A DNA stretch of 64,000 nt from Monosiga brevicollis MX1 (Eukaryota > Opisthokonta > Choanoflagellata > Craspedida > Salpingoecidae), in NCBI RefSeq assembly GCF_000002865.3, contig NW_001865040.1, positions 1,248,174-1,312,173 of the forward strand. Direction: 5' to 3'. The first letter of the stretch is position 1, and each line of letters opens with the position of its first letter. The notes under the pieces are model-generated. The model had not been told where the DNA came from, ran no database searches, and saw only the letters and a list, made by a program, of their open reading frames with translations. This document shows, piece by piece, positions 13,116-25,237 of this stretch. The position numbers were made by a program, and so were the translations under genes.

Positions 13116-14165
13116 ATGGCTCAACTGAGTGTCGAGCAAGCTGCAGCGCTGCAACGCATGCGCACGGGCTATGATGCCTCAGCTTCTGAGCCGTCAAAGA
13201 GCACAGCGGCTACGACAGGAACGTCTAGCTTGTGTGACGGTGAGTGTGCTCGCTGTGACTACCCCATGGGGTCTGCTACAAGCAGCAAGGCTGCGTCAAC
13301 CGGCTGCTGACTTGTGGATCACGATCTGTCAGAGCGTTTCAGCTGCCGCATCTGCCTTGATGCCGTGGGCGACCCCGTTGTGACGCCCTGCGGACATCTC
13401 TATTGGTGCGTGGTCGGCTCCAAACTTCATGCGAGCAAAGAAGGAACCTTCTAGCGAAGTGCATGCGTGCTGAGTTCTTTCCTTCTCACCGCTTGATACT
13501 GTCTCAACTCACTTGGTACTTTGCTTAGTTGGCCTTGTCTGTACGAGGTAAGCCAACTGGGCCTGGCTGAATCGCATGAGGCGCCACTCGAAGATGTCTT
13601 ACTCCCCCGTTCCTACTTGTGGATGGCATTCCAATTTCAAGTGGCTGCAGCGTTCGCCTACCTGCCCAGTGTGCAAATCAGGCACACAGGCGGACAAAGT
13701 CATTCCTATATTCGTCGATGGCTGTGATCGAGATCCTCGGTACGCCAATCCGAAGCACATTATCCGCTTTCAATTTCACGAATGGCTACGTCCACGTTTT
13801 GGCTCTGGCCTGCAGCCCGATATGCGACCTGACACTTGTGTTTCGCCCTTGTAAGGAAAAACACACCGCCGCGCCCTCAACAACATCGCGAGCCGCCTCC
13901 ACATTTTGCGCAGTCGCTGAGCGACTTGTTTCAAAGCTTCTTCTCGCCAGGACGCCCAGCTACTGGGCTAGCTGACAATCTCAACGCGACCGCTCCAGAT
14001 GCGGGTGCGGGTGGACAGTTTCAAGCCTTTGTCGGGTTTCCTTTTGTTGGAGGCTTGATGATTCAACGGCAAGGCCAGCTCAGCAGTGTCCACCTCTTCT
14101 TCTTCGCGTTGTGGTGTTCCGTGGTGGTGCTACCTGTCCTCACTCAGTTTCTGCACATTGGCTAA
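13116..14165 (+). CDS. RNF185: RNF5/RNF185-type RING E3 ubiquitin ligase, membrane-anchored
   Basis: Five exons (13116-13239, 13333-13405, 13529-13547, 13642-13739, 13856-14165) join in phase to 208 codons. The RING reads FSCRICLDAVGDPVV, CGHLYCWPCLYE and TCPVCKSG: a C3HC4 zinc-binding set split over three introns. It is followed by ADKVIPIFVDG and NTPPRPQ, which mirror the DKVIPLYG and TPPRPQG stretches of RNF5/RNF185. The C-terminus ends in a hydrophobic segment (LFFFALWCSVVVLPVLTQFL) that fits a tail anchor. In animals these ligases act at the ER in protein quality control; that role is inferred here. The third exon is only 19 bases and encodes most of CWPCLYE, so gene finders may miss it. 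Length (207 aa) is close to the human proteins. RNF5 versus RNF185 cannot be settled. Confidence 0.92.
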
Positions 14166-14362
14166 ATGATGCGCGCCAAGACCCTGGATATCGATTGCAA
14201 CTTTGGATTCTGAGTCTCATCTCCTCTGTAAAGCGAGCACGAGAACGATAGTGGACCGTTCCGGGCGGTCTGCATGAAGATTATGGGAAGGCGGCTTGAA
14301 ATGTTAAACGAATAATTTACTCGCAAATACCAAACAAAAAAAACATTAAACCCTCAAGATGT

Positions 14363-16410
14363 TCAGGACGAATGGGCAACCGTTGAAGTGGTGACGGGCG
14401 CGTCGTGCACCAGTAGCGAAGGAAGGGACAGAAGGCTCGATTCGTCGGCCCCGGCTTGCGTGAAGGCGGCTTCAAGGGTGTGCGAGTGCTCGGTGAGAAT
14501 GGGCTCAGCCTCTTTGAGCATCTAAAAGGCAAACGTGTGCAAAACAGTGAGGGGATCTGACGATGGGCCAACAGGGCAAGCAAGGTATTTTCGCTTGCGT
14601 TCTCTTATGTACAGCGGGCATTCACGACGAAACAGCAAGACCTACATCGGAGAGAGCAAAGTCGAGGTTGGGCAGGGCCGAGCTATTGGACATGGTGTCC
14701 GAGTGCAAATGGTCCAATATGCCACCCAGCGGGTCAACCCCAGAGCCAGAACCATAGTTGAAGTCCCCTGGTCGACCCCTACATAAATGACCGGTTGGAG
14801 AACAACGTTGTCAAAACATGGCGTGACAGAGGTCCATTGTGAGCGGTTGCAAACTATCTTCTCTTTGCCCGTTCTACTTTGCATCTTGCCACCAATTTAG
14901 GTTCCACTCACATGTCATAGCGAGCCTGCGTTGAAGGGGCTGTCGTGACGCGCGGCACAAAGTCGTGCTCAAAGTCCGGGAACATGAACTCGGACGAGTT
15001 GAGCGATAGCAAGGATGGTGTCAACAAGGCCGCCAAAGAAGGATTTTTCGCCACATCCGATGACGCTTGGCTGGTGGCTGCTCCACTCGCAGACTCCGTG
15101 GGCCGCATGAAGGCACTCAACCCATGTGTTGCTTGATCGGAGTATCGCCAGTCTGATTGAAAGTGTGCGGTAGCTGAGCCTTGACCTGCCACCTTGGTTG
15201 CTGCAGAAGGTAGTGTTCCGGCAGGCCCCGCGTCTGGGGCCTTGGTGATGCGTTGCCGAAGAAAGACAGCATGATCACTGGCCAAACGTCGCTCCACTAG
15301 AAAGGTCAGGTATTCGCCAAATACCAACTGTACCAAGTGGAAGGAGCCTGTCATGATTCACCGATTGACCCCCAAACAAGAAGCGATACACGCAAAACCC
15401 TGTGAGTCACAGCTCAGGCTTATTGAACGCTCGGCTCTGGTACATTCTGTCACATCACGTACTAAAGCTGGAAGCATTTCGACGGCGTAGGTCACGCGTC
15501 AAGAGGCTGGTATAGTAATTGAAGATCATGATGAACCGCTTGGCGCGGGTTTGATATAAATCACCGTTCTATTCAACGTCGCCATAGCCAGCAATGATGA
15601 ACGCGGCAATCACTTTTCCCCCTTTCACACTTGCTGCACCGTGGCAAACATGCAAGAGCCAACCGTACCTTGACCCCGACGCAGTTTTCCAAAAGCTTGG
15701 AGAACCATTGGATATAGCTCTCTAGTGGGGTGCGCCGCCACAGCATCTCGGCAAACACATCCCGGGCTAAAGTTGAACAGGCCCCAGCCGTGTTAAAAAA
15801 AGGTCATGACGACAAACGCAACAAGCAGCCTTGATGGGACACGCACGCCATCTATGGGCAACTGGCTCGGGCCTGGCTTACCTCGGTGAATGTTGTGCAT
15901 GATGGAACGTGTCAAACACATGGAGACTTGCATGTCAATACTGGACCGATCGAGAAGCACATCTCAAGGTCAGTCCAATCGGAAGAGAGGGGGAATGCGC
16001 ACACACGTATCAAAGTGACGGTATCACAGGCATGTTTCTGCTCTCAGACGTACGCTTCAAAGTCAAGGCGACTCCAATCGGTGCGCATTTGGTCGGTGAT
16101 TGTGTCGGTGTTGAAGACGGTGATGGCCGCCTGCAACGCAATAGGGTTGAGCAATGGGACAATTTTCTGGTCACGATACGCCACTGATAGCAGCCACGCC
16201 AAAGGCGTTCAGTTGCCAGCATTTCCCTAGCTTTGCAGTCAACGCACCTGGGCGACATGGTTCAGTGACGTCTGTCGCTCAATGGCCTTGACAAATACAC
16301 GAGCGGTCTCTACACGCTTGGATAAAGCAGCACGAGACATGTAGGCCGCACTCTGAAATGCAGAAGGAGCATGAGACGGCGACAGCAATCATGTCATCGA
16401 GGTGGCAGGA

Positions 16411-16470
<60 letters not shown>

Positions 16471-19017
16471 GTGTGCGTGTGCGCGCGCACCTGCTCCACC
16501 CAAGAAATCCAATGACTGGCTAGGAAGCGCAGATGACGAATGTCGTCGCTACTGAGCGGCGTCAGGATATTTGATATGACTTCTACATGGGTCCCACCAG
16601 CCAACAATGTCAGGTCGATAACAGTACGTGAGTGGTCGGGCAAGCGCCACATGTCCTTGCATAGCTTGGTCCACAAACCTGAAAGAATGGTGGTGTAGAG
16701 TGTATTGTCGCAAGCACAAATGCAATCGACCACATGGCCCAGACTGAAGAGGTACTGAAGCTGACTTGGTAAACGGGCCCAGAACTCTGTGTATAGCTCG
16801 TGAACCTGCTCGCGAATGTGCAGGAGATGAGAGGTGCCTTCAGCATAGTCGTGGGCAGAAAGCAAACAGAGGTGCTTCGTACGTTTTGGTATGAGCCTTC
16901 GACAGCGGCTGTCAAAATCTGTTCGTAGGTTTTGCGCATCTCCCCGAACAAGAGAGCCACCTATTATGTGTTATCGAAGAATGAGGGGAAAACTAGTGAG
17001 GTGTAGTAGGCGGGGCATAAATGTGTATCTAAAGTGGCGCTGTGAGTGTGCGTCGGGTCCAAGTATTGACAGTGCCCGCCGCCTCTACAATGTACACCGA
17101 GCATGTACAAACATGATCGGACGAAGTGCCGGCAGGCAGCAGCTGAAAGTCCACGGTGGGAAACAGTGGCATAAAGGCAGGCTCCTTGGTCTTCTAAAGC
17201 GATGGGTAGGAGAGCAGATGCAAAGCGCATGTCAGTTCCATGTGCTCGACCATGGGAGTTCAAGCTGAATAGGTCATAATATGCTTCTCGTGCAAAGGTG
17301 TACGTACTCGCGGTGCAGCAGTGGTCTCATTGTAGGTTGACGTGGGCTTGAGCCGCAACCCGTAGTAGTGGTACTTGGACTAGGTTGTTGACCGGGCGGG
17401 AGAGATCAAAATGAGGTGCAACATCTGAAAAGTTGTAAAAATCATTGGTAAGCGGGTTGTTTTGGGGAGCACACCTGGCCACGCGTGCCCAGGCGACGCG
17501 TTTTGAGTTGCGGGAACTGTTGACGGATGATCTTGCCAAAGTTGGCAGCATTGGTGGGTTCCTGGCTGGTGAGCTCGCAGAACTTGACGTAGTTCTCGTA
17601 CAAGCTTGAGCGCAAGACGCAAGCGGCTTCCTTGAGCTCATAGTGCTCATGAATCCTGGGGAAAGAGGGGGGGGGGCGGAAATCAGAGACCAAGCATTCG
17701 AGAACAACGAGCGTGTAGACACTAGGTGCTGCACTTACCAAGCCACGATGTCAGGTGCTTTTGTGACGGAACCACGCTTCTTGGGAGAGGGCGAGGGGCT
17801 ACGCTGACTTTCGGAGCTGGTACTGGGCGGCAGCGGGGAGATTGAGCGGATGTGCGGCGCGTGACTGTCCTTTGGGGTATGTTGGTGAGGGTGCACGGGC
17901 GTGTTGGCGTGTATCAATCGCTCTACTGGCTGAACGACAGTGACACCACCCGATGGGTTGTCCAAGTCACTAAAACCCGAGTCCTTGCCATGCAGATAGG
18001 CCCCATCTGAGGCCCGAATCATGCCAAAGCGAGGGCGGGCATCATAGCCTCGAGGCTGGGCGTCATAAACATGAGCCCGAGCAGCCGGTTCAGGCAGCGA
18101 ACTGTAGTGTGGGGCTGATGCGGCGCTGTGAGTTGTCTCGTAGGACGGCCCTGGCGCGAAGTGACCAGTAGAGTGGCGCGAACTTGTGTGCGCAGGCACA
18201 TAGCCGTATGAATGCGCCGTGGGCTTTAAAGTTTGTGCAGGCTGGAGCCGCCGGAGATCTGGTGACGCATAGCCTAGAATTGCAAGTATCAGGGGTTTGG
18301 GTAAGCAAGGACGCTTGGAGAACAAGTTGAGCTGATGCCATGTCAGAATTCATGCACGGCAGCTTTGCTACCTTGGCTGTGATGCGCGGCTGAGGTGGAG
18401 GGAGCCATGTTAGCCAGTTGACTCATGGTGTGGCGCGGCACGGATTGAGGGGGGTGAGCGTGTCTGGAATCGTAGTGATGACGGTGCTGGGTCAGCTGCC
18501 GTGCCTCGTAGGGCTGGTTTAGTGAAAGGGCCGCGGTTGCGCTATCACTGTTGGGATGAGAAGCTGAAAGTATTGCAGAGGCCGACGTTAAGCCTAATGA
18601 ACTTCCGTAGGTGCTGGCACTTGGGCCCGAATAGGACGTTGGAGCCACGGCCGAGCTGGACGCAGCCCTAGAGCTCGTGTTTGTCATGCCCGAGCCTGAG
18701 CCTGAGCCCGAGCCTGATCCCGAGCCTGAGCCTGATCCTGAGCCCGATCCCGAGCCTGAGCCCGAGCTGCTGGAGCTATTATGATGCTGGGCGTGTGAGG
18801 CGGCCGTTGAATGACCGTGACCCACAAGGCCGCCGCGCGCCACCGCGCTACCACTGGCGGAGGGCCGCTTGGCTGGTGGGAGTCTTGCACCACGGCCCCG
18901 TCGACTGGCGAGCCCGTAGACATTGACTGTGGGTGGCGACTTTTTCTTTGCCGTCGGGGTTGGAGTTCGGTGTGTTGGAGTAGCTCGCGAAGAGCCTGCG
19001 TCCTTGGGGTCGGCCAT
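14363..19017 (-). CDS. RFX-family transcription factor
   Basis: Long multi-exon minus-strand gene. The RFX winged-helix DNA-binding domain lies around 17340-17745: DIVAW, then ENYVKFCELTSQEPTNAANF, GKIIRQQFPQLKTRRLGTRG, and in the next exon SKYHYYGLRLKPTST (acceptor CCTAG before SKY). These residues are diagnostic of RFX proteins, which bind X-box sites. The exon at about 16494-16865 looks like the conserved dimerisation region (LGHVVDCICACDNTLYTTIL). The N-terminal 400 residues are disordered and rich in S, H, P and G, with a Ser-Gly repeat. The C-terminus is rebuilt as DFNYGSGSGVDPLGG, then a last exon starting MLKEAEPILTEH and stopping at 14363. The start at 19017 (MADPKDAGSS) is the first ATG. 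RFX factors control ciliary genes in animals, and an RFX role in ciliogenesis has been reported in a choanoflagellate. Several internal exon borders are approximate. Confidence 0.93.
16412..16490. repeat. (GT)n microsatellite in an RFX intron
   Basis: Nearly pure TG/GT dinucleotide run ending in GTGC/GCGC variants. It sits immediately beside the dimerisation exon of the RFX gene, within a few bases of the likely splice donor (minus-strand sense: CA repeat). Confidence 0.95.
18684..18776 (-). repeat. Coding Ser-Gly repeat in the RFX N-terminus
   Basis: Six-base units (GGCTCx with varied third bases on the minus strand) encode about fifteen Gly-Ser pairs following a short poly-Ser. Synonymous variation between units suggests the dipeptide is maintained, or that the repeat is old enough to have drifted. 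Confidence 0.9.
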
Positions 19018-20187
19018 GGTCAGATTTGGTGCATATTTTCCCAAACCAAGGCGTTCAGGTGCTGCTCAGCGTTTTTAGGCACCCAGAAGAACAGGCAAAA
19101 AAGCCACGGGACACACCACCAAGCTTCAAAGTCACAAAAGGGCTGGGGTAAATGCCTCTGGGCACTCTTTGAGGTCAAGTGCGAGCCTGGACAGGGACTA
19201 CAACTGTGTAGCTGTTCAGTCTCCACAGTTCTGGGACAGCACGAGACTTTCCGAGGTGTTTTTTTTTATCAAGGGTCACCTATGTGCTGAGGTCGATAAA
19301 GAGGGACGCCGTTTTGCTGTGGTATAGATGCGGGTGAGCGACCGTCAGAGGCTGTGAGGAATAGGAACGAGCGGGAGCAAGCGCCTGGGCAAGAAGCAGA
19401 GCGCTACGCCAAGAGCTGTGATGTTCAGGAGTGCAAGCCGCAGACGGACAGTCGGTCGGCTTTATATCAAACAGGCGGGGCTGTAGACATTGAGCGAACG
19501 GAGGCGGGGCAGACACACCGTGCAGGGGGTCGGGCTCTGCGCTCTTCCGCTCGAGGGAAGAGGGTGGAACTGAGGTGTGGCATGGGCGCAGAAAGCTCAA
19601 GCCGTGGTTGTGACGTGGTACCTGTCACATTCACCTCATGACTTTTCTGGGGTGGAAGCTACTCCTGTGCCCTGCGGCGGTTGTGGATGCATAACAAGGG
19701 GAGGAAGCGCCTGCGAAGAGGACACGATGTGGGGGATGGCACCCCCTCGCTGCTACACTGGCCAGTGACGGGAGACCGTTCATGGTACCCAGCACGACCA
19801 TCACGTCCTGTCATTGTAAAGGTCGAGGCTGTGGGTCTGACTGGGGCCTCACACCGCGTCGGTGAGTGAACAGAAGTGTTGCGGTTATTCGTGCCCAGTT
19901 TTGCAGGAAGCTGGCACGGCCAGGTCAGCATCACGGCGCATCGCTCCCCGTTGCTGCGCAAAGCGTTTGGATGCGTGCGTTTGGGTCCGCAGTGCTGACA
20001 ATTACCACGAAGTGTTTGGAACACCTGTTGAGGAGAGCTGGGGTAATTATTTAAGAGGTTCTCACTGCATTCGTGTTCTACTAAGTTTGAACTGAGCGAG
20101 CGGAGCTTGACTGGCAACTGCAGCGGCGATTGTACTTGGTGTGCCACTGCGAAGTTGAGGAGAGACACTTTGCTGCCAAGGGGCATC
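19018..20187. promoter_or_regulatory. Divergent intergenic region (RFX / synergin)
   Basis: 1,170 bases between the ATG of RFX (-) and the ATG of the synergin homologue (+). It has a T-run at 19260-19267 and no convincing coding exon in either direction. It could hold 5' UTR exons for either gene. I see no palindromic X-box. Confidence 0.45.
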
Positions 20188-22074
20188 ATGGCACAAGGAT
20201 GGACGCCCCAGCAGATGCAGCAGATGCAGCAGATGCAGCAAATGCAGCAGATGCAGCAAATGCAGCAGATGCAGCAGATGCAGCAGCAGATGCAGCAGAT
20301 GCAGCAAGGGCAGCCGATGCAGCCGATGATGATGCAGCCAATGCATACGACCGCTCACCCAGCACAGGCGAATGGGATGCAGCAGCCGCCTCAGATGGCA
20401 TATGGTATGGGCGCAGGATCGACTCAAGGTCGATCAGCCCCACAGCCAGCGCAGGCATTTGCGGCTGGCCATGCCGGAAACTTGGCAAACATGTCTCCGG
20501 TGCGGGCCAGCACAGGTCTGTTTTCTGTCCAAAGAATGTCCCCGGCATGCTGAATTTTGTCCTGATCTGCACGAATAGGGGTCCCCACGGACGGCAGAGT
20601 CTGAGCGCAAGCGCCGTCTGGAAGAACAAAAGCGGAAGCTTGAGCGTGTGGTGGGTCGCCCCTGATCCTCTGGCCGTCATGGTGGCTTGTTAAATGCTCA
20701 TGTCTCTGCTTGGCGCCTCGCTTTGGTAGCGCCAAGGTGGTGGTGCAGCGGGGGCCTTTGACCTTAACACTTTCGATCTGGGTTTGGGAACGGTGAGCGT
20801 TTGCACTCGCCCGACGTCCAACGGACAACATGGCTGAACGCCACCTCGTTCTAGCTTCGTCCATGCATAAACCATTCATGGACGGATCATGATTGCACAA
20901 CGGTCTCGTCTCACCATCCTCTGCTTTGTGTGCGTGTGTGTGCATGTGTGTGCTTGCGTATGCTTGTGCGTCCTGCCATGTTTCAGACGTCAAAGACATC
21001 CTCAAAAGCTGGATCTGTGCCTGCCCCCCAGCCAGCATCACATGTGAATGCCGAGGCGGATGATTTTGGATCCTTTGCCGCAGCCACCGCACCCGCACAA
21101 CCCGAACCACCTCGTGGTGCCCTGCGCGATTACTCAGCCCTCGAAGCTTTGCGTGCCGAGAGCTCAGTCTTTGGTGAACCCACTCACAGCCCCAATTCGG
21201 CCTCAACCACAGCAGCATCCACTGCTGGGGCTGCACCGTCATCGATGACAACTGTTTCACCGCCTCATCCGTCAAGCGCGGCGACAACCCAGGTTACGGA
21301 TGGTCATGACGATTTTGGTGACTTTCAAGGCCAGATGGTCCCTGCAGTTACATCACAACCAACCGCTGTGCCCAACAAAAAAGCAGGCATGCCACAACGT
21401 GCACCGACTGCTCCCGCCTCAAGCGTGACACCACCCCCCTATCATGCTGCGTTGACACAGCCGGAATACCTCATTGACGCCGTGCGAGTCCAACCGGGGT
21501 CACCGGGTCCCTCTTCTGCTCATGAGCTTTCGAGTGCTGCTTTACGCACTCGGCAGTTCTCCATCAGCAGCGACACGTCACCTGCCATCCCGCCTACTAC
21601 CAGTGCAGCATCTAGGGTGGGTGCACCGCTCTTTGCTCGTCCAGCTTCCTTTTGCCCGCACTCGAAGCGCATGTCCTTCGTGTTGGTGTGCTTATTTGGT
21701 TGTGGCTTGTCCGTCTCCAAACGTCTCTTGGGCGACATTAGATAAGTTCTGATCCCCTCGAACAAGTCGCTTTTCAAGAAGGCATGGGTTACAGTGGCAT
21801 GGAGCTGGTACCACTTTTACAACGGAGCCAGCTTCCCCAGGTCTGTTCAGAGTATTCACAACCCTGTCTGACCTGCTTCATGCCTACACGAGGCACGACG
21901 CTATCCCCTGAGCGAGATGCTATTGTTCAGCAAATTTTTTTCACACAACAGTCGGTCGCGGCAACTATTTTTGCAGGAGACGCTTGCCAGCATCTGGCAG
22001 CAATGCAACCCTCAGAACCTGGCGTGGGTCTCGCGGGCCATGGCTCAAAATATGCTAACGCTTGCAGCCACGGC

Positions 22075-22115
<41 letters not shown>

Positions 22116-24687
22116 CACCTCAGCAGCCACCGCAACAAGCACCACAACAATCAACGCCACAACACCAACAACACCAACAACACCAACAACAACCACAACA
22201 CCAACAACCACAGCACCACCACCACCACCACCAACCACAACAACAACAACAACAGCAGCTGGGCAGTATCGTGGCAGGCGAGCTCTTGTCTCAAGGCCCC
22301 TTGGAAAGCAAGGTGACAAACACAAAGGGCCACGCTGGTGATGATTTTGGAGACTTTGGGGATTTCGCAGTCCCGACTGCTTCAAAGTCTGACACCGTCC
22401 CTAATGCACCGGGCGTCGTGAGTGATCCCCACCCGCCTGCTTCCACAGTTACACCCGACGATGATTTTGGTGAGTTTTCGACCACACCCAGTCTGGCTGC
22501 GTCGACTGGCGTGGACACGTCCGAAGCCGACAAGTACGCAGCCTTTGCGGAGTTGCGCATCCACTCGCCGATTGCGGCGGCACAAACAAACAACACTAGC
22601 AAACAGCCAGTAGATGATTTTGGGACCTTTGCCTCTCCAGTACCGATTGCCTCGACTCTGGGCGCTCCATCGCCGGCATATCAGAATGTCTCGTCTCAAG
22701 GAGACAATGAGCGCAAGACGGAAACGACTGCCGCTGATACTGCCGACGATGATGATTTCGGCGCGTTCTCGTCCCTGCGAGCCGCCCCACCCACTTCCAC
22801 AGCGTCTGCCACAGTGCCCTCCTCTGCACCCAACGCCGTCACAGCCCCGAAGTTGGGCGCTCCTGATTCCAAAGGGGCCCTCACATCTCATCTGGTGTCC
22901 CGTGATGAGTCAGATGATTTTGGCGCCTTTGCCGCCTTCTCTGCTTCAAGCGTGCCCGTGCCAGACCAGGTCTCAGCACCGCCGACGAACCCAGCCAAGA
23001 CGGCCGTGCTTAGCTCGAATGAGGACTTTGGTGCGTTTGCCACCTTTGAATCTGCGCCGGCCAAGGCAGATGAGTCTGATCCATACGCGGCCTTTCGTGA
23101 ACTTGTGCCCAAGGCACCATCGGTTCCCCTTCCAGCCTGGGGAAGTGAAGCTGAAGTTCCATCCTCCAAATCAGTGATCACGAGCCCCGCAGCAACGTCG
23201 GCACAGAACGCCCAAGATAATAGCCAAGGTGGTGGGCAAGATGTTCCAAATATCGAAGCTGCAGAGGATTTTGGCACCTTTTCTACCTCGAGTGCCCCCA
23301 CCGCTTGGCCCGAGCCCGGCATATCTGCCCCACCACACTCGACGGGAGTGGATACTGCGCGGGGCACTGTGAGCTCAGGCGCCGGATCGACCTTCGACGC
23401 TGGATTCGGCAGTTCTGGGTCTGGCCTGTTTCAAATGCCGGACAATGATGATTTTGGCGCCTTTTCAACCTCAAGCGCGCCTGCAGTCACCAGTGGGAGA
23501 GGTGACGGGCAATCTTTGGGCTCATCAACCGCTGATCCCTTTGATGTACGGGCGCCTGCGGGCAGCCCCGCAACTGGTGATGGTGCAGGCCAGAATCCTG
23601 CCTCCGAGGCTGAAGAATCAGATTTTTTCGGCTCATTCTCTACTTCCACAGCTTTGCCGAGCACAGAGCGCAGAATGACTGTGCCAGAGCGTGAAAAGCA
23701 GGCTGCCTTTGGTCTTGGGGCATCGCCAAATGTAGACTTTGGTGATTTTTCAACCTTCAACTCGGAAGCAACCACTGCTGCCCCACCAGTTGAGAAGCCC
23801 TCCAACGACTTTGGTGACTTTGCCAGCTTTTCAGATGCAGCCACACCCAGTCCGAGCATGCCTCCTGTTGACCGGTCTGTCCTTTGGGTTGATGCTTGGT
23901 TTCGCGAACGTTCATGGAATGTCCCTTTGTATATGCGTATTCTGATGCGACTTGATGAATTTCCGGGGGATGGGGGGTTTTGGGTCGGTCAAACTAGGTA
24001 TGCGGCTTTGAGTGACAACAGTGAGACATCAGAGGAGCTGGCGCGCTTGCGCCGTCTTTATGAGAGGTATGCTGCTGTTGTCGTCTCATTGCCCTTGGAA
24101 CCCTGTCTCACTGCTGGTCGGCGATCGTCTCTTGGTCCGTTTTAACTAGCTGTGTACATGAGCTTCAACGCGCCAGTAACTGGGTGCAGACACTGGTTGA
24201 TGAACAGCGCCAAGCTCTTTTGAACAGCTCGCAGACCCGGGTTTTTCGTTCCGGTGAGTTGACGTGTCTCGCTTTCCTCACTTGGTGACTAATTCTGGGT
24301 GTGCCGCTCACCTTCCGTGTTGTGTGGCGTGGATGTGCGGGTGTACGGCCAGGAGTGTATGAGCTGGCGCGATTTCAAGGTCGCTTGTTGGCTCGCTTGG
24401 AGATGGCACTGGGCCAGAGTCCAGCAGAGCCATTGCCTTCTTGCGCTCTCGCGTTGCGCACGTTGTCCGTCCAGCTTCCCGGCGGGCTGCCCACCGAGAA
24501 AGCGGTGTTGAGATCCGGTGATGCTTGCAATATTTGCCTTACTGGTTTCGAGGTCGCTTCAGGAACTGGGGTGGATGGCCGGCCTCGTGGCAATGACGCC
24601 ATCATCGAATTGGGGGCTCGGCGTTATCATGCTTCCTGTGCCAACTTTTGGCGTACGCACTTGGATGAGGCGCAAATGCTCCCATGA
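20188..24687 (+). CDS. SYNRG: Gamma-synergin homologue (AP-1-associated, EH domain, DFGxF repeats)
   Basis: Membrane-traffic adaptor. Starts MAQGWTPQQMQQ with a Q/M-rich repeat, then a charged helix (SERKRRLEEQKRKLE) as in synergins. An EH-type domain is split by an intron: MELVPLLQRSQLPQ joins ETLASIWQQCNPQNLAWVSR after acceptor TTTTTGCAG near 21977. The central region (21055-23830) carries about thirteen acidic-phenylalanine motifs such as DDFGDF, DDFGAF, EDFGTF and NDFGDF, the type that binds AP-1/GGA ear domains. The C-terminal exon has CNICLTGF and RYHASCANFW, matching the Cys/His-rich synergin tail, and stops at 24687. In animals synergin works with clathrin adaptor AP-1 at the trans-Golgi and endosomes; this is inferred here. 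A polyglutamine/His-Gln block interrupts the protein near 22075-22262. Intron positions around 21700-21980 and 23870-24310 are only partly resolved. Confidence 0.88.
20206..20322 (+). repeat. Coding CAGATG/CAG tandem repeat
   Basis: About a dozen nine-base units (CAGATGCAG with CAA variants) encode Q-M-Q triplets at the synergin N-terminus. The same run read out of frame gives alanine/aspartate-rich shadows, which I ignore. Confidence 0.9.
22075..22262 (+). repeat. Coding polyglutamine then Gln/His tract
   Basis: An almost pure CAG run of about 13 codons (22075-22114) is followed by CAA/CAC/CCA-based codons encoding Q, P and H, then another CAA/CAG run. It lies directly after the EH domain of the synergin homologue. 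Confidence 0.93.
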
Positions 24688-25237
24688 AAGACATAGAGAG
24701 ATTGAATTTGGGGTGGAAAACCAGCTATAGATGTCGTCCAGTCAATGCTGACAATTTTATAGTTTTGAATTATTGTACTGTGGTTTTTCAGATCCTGGTG
24801 ATTGTAGACACAACGCCGCTTAGTTACGCTGTCTTGAAGCTGCCGTCAAGTCGCGCGCACTTGTCTGTTTCAACGCTTCGCTGATCAGTCTCCTGTGTGG
24901 ACGGACACAACGATATAGCGAGCGGCACGCCGGGCGCATCGTGTTGTGCTTCGTTACATTGGTCACCGATGTTTGGCAGGTGTTTTCATCGTGCATTGGT
25001 TTTTGGGCATTGATCTTGACACGCCACCACAAAGCGATCAAGTCGAAGCGCTGGGATTTGGAACCTGCGAGGTCCATTGACGTTCGGGCCAGCTGTTTTT
25101 TTTCCGGGCCTTCCGGTGTCGATTGCCAGGCTGAAGGCTGAGCTGAGCGTGGTAGCCTAGCAGTCTGTGGCTGCATTACCAGAACTGGCTCGATAGCGCT
25201 GAGCTGCGCGGCACAAGCCCGAGAGAACAGAGCAGAC
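24688..25237. other. Intergenic stretch between tandem plus-strand genes
   Basis: Holds the synergin 3' UTR and the promoter of the Tctex1-type gene. AT-rich at 24720-24800, then GC-richer. No gene or RNA recognised. Confidence 0.5.

Noticed and set aside
16279-16555. Poly His-Thr and Cys-Val frames over the GT repeat
   Set aside because: Microsatellite translation inside an RFX intron.
20186-20680. Alanine/serine-rich frames across the CAGATG repeat
   Set aside because: Out-of-frame readings of a simple repeat.
20424-21287. 287-codon minus-strand frame opposite the synergin gene
   Set aside because: Opposes well-supported synergin exons and shows no homology.
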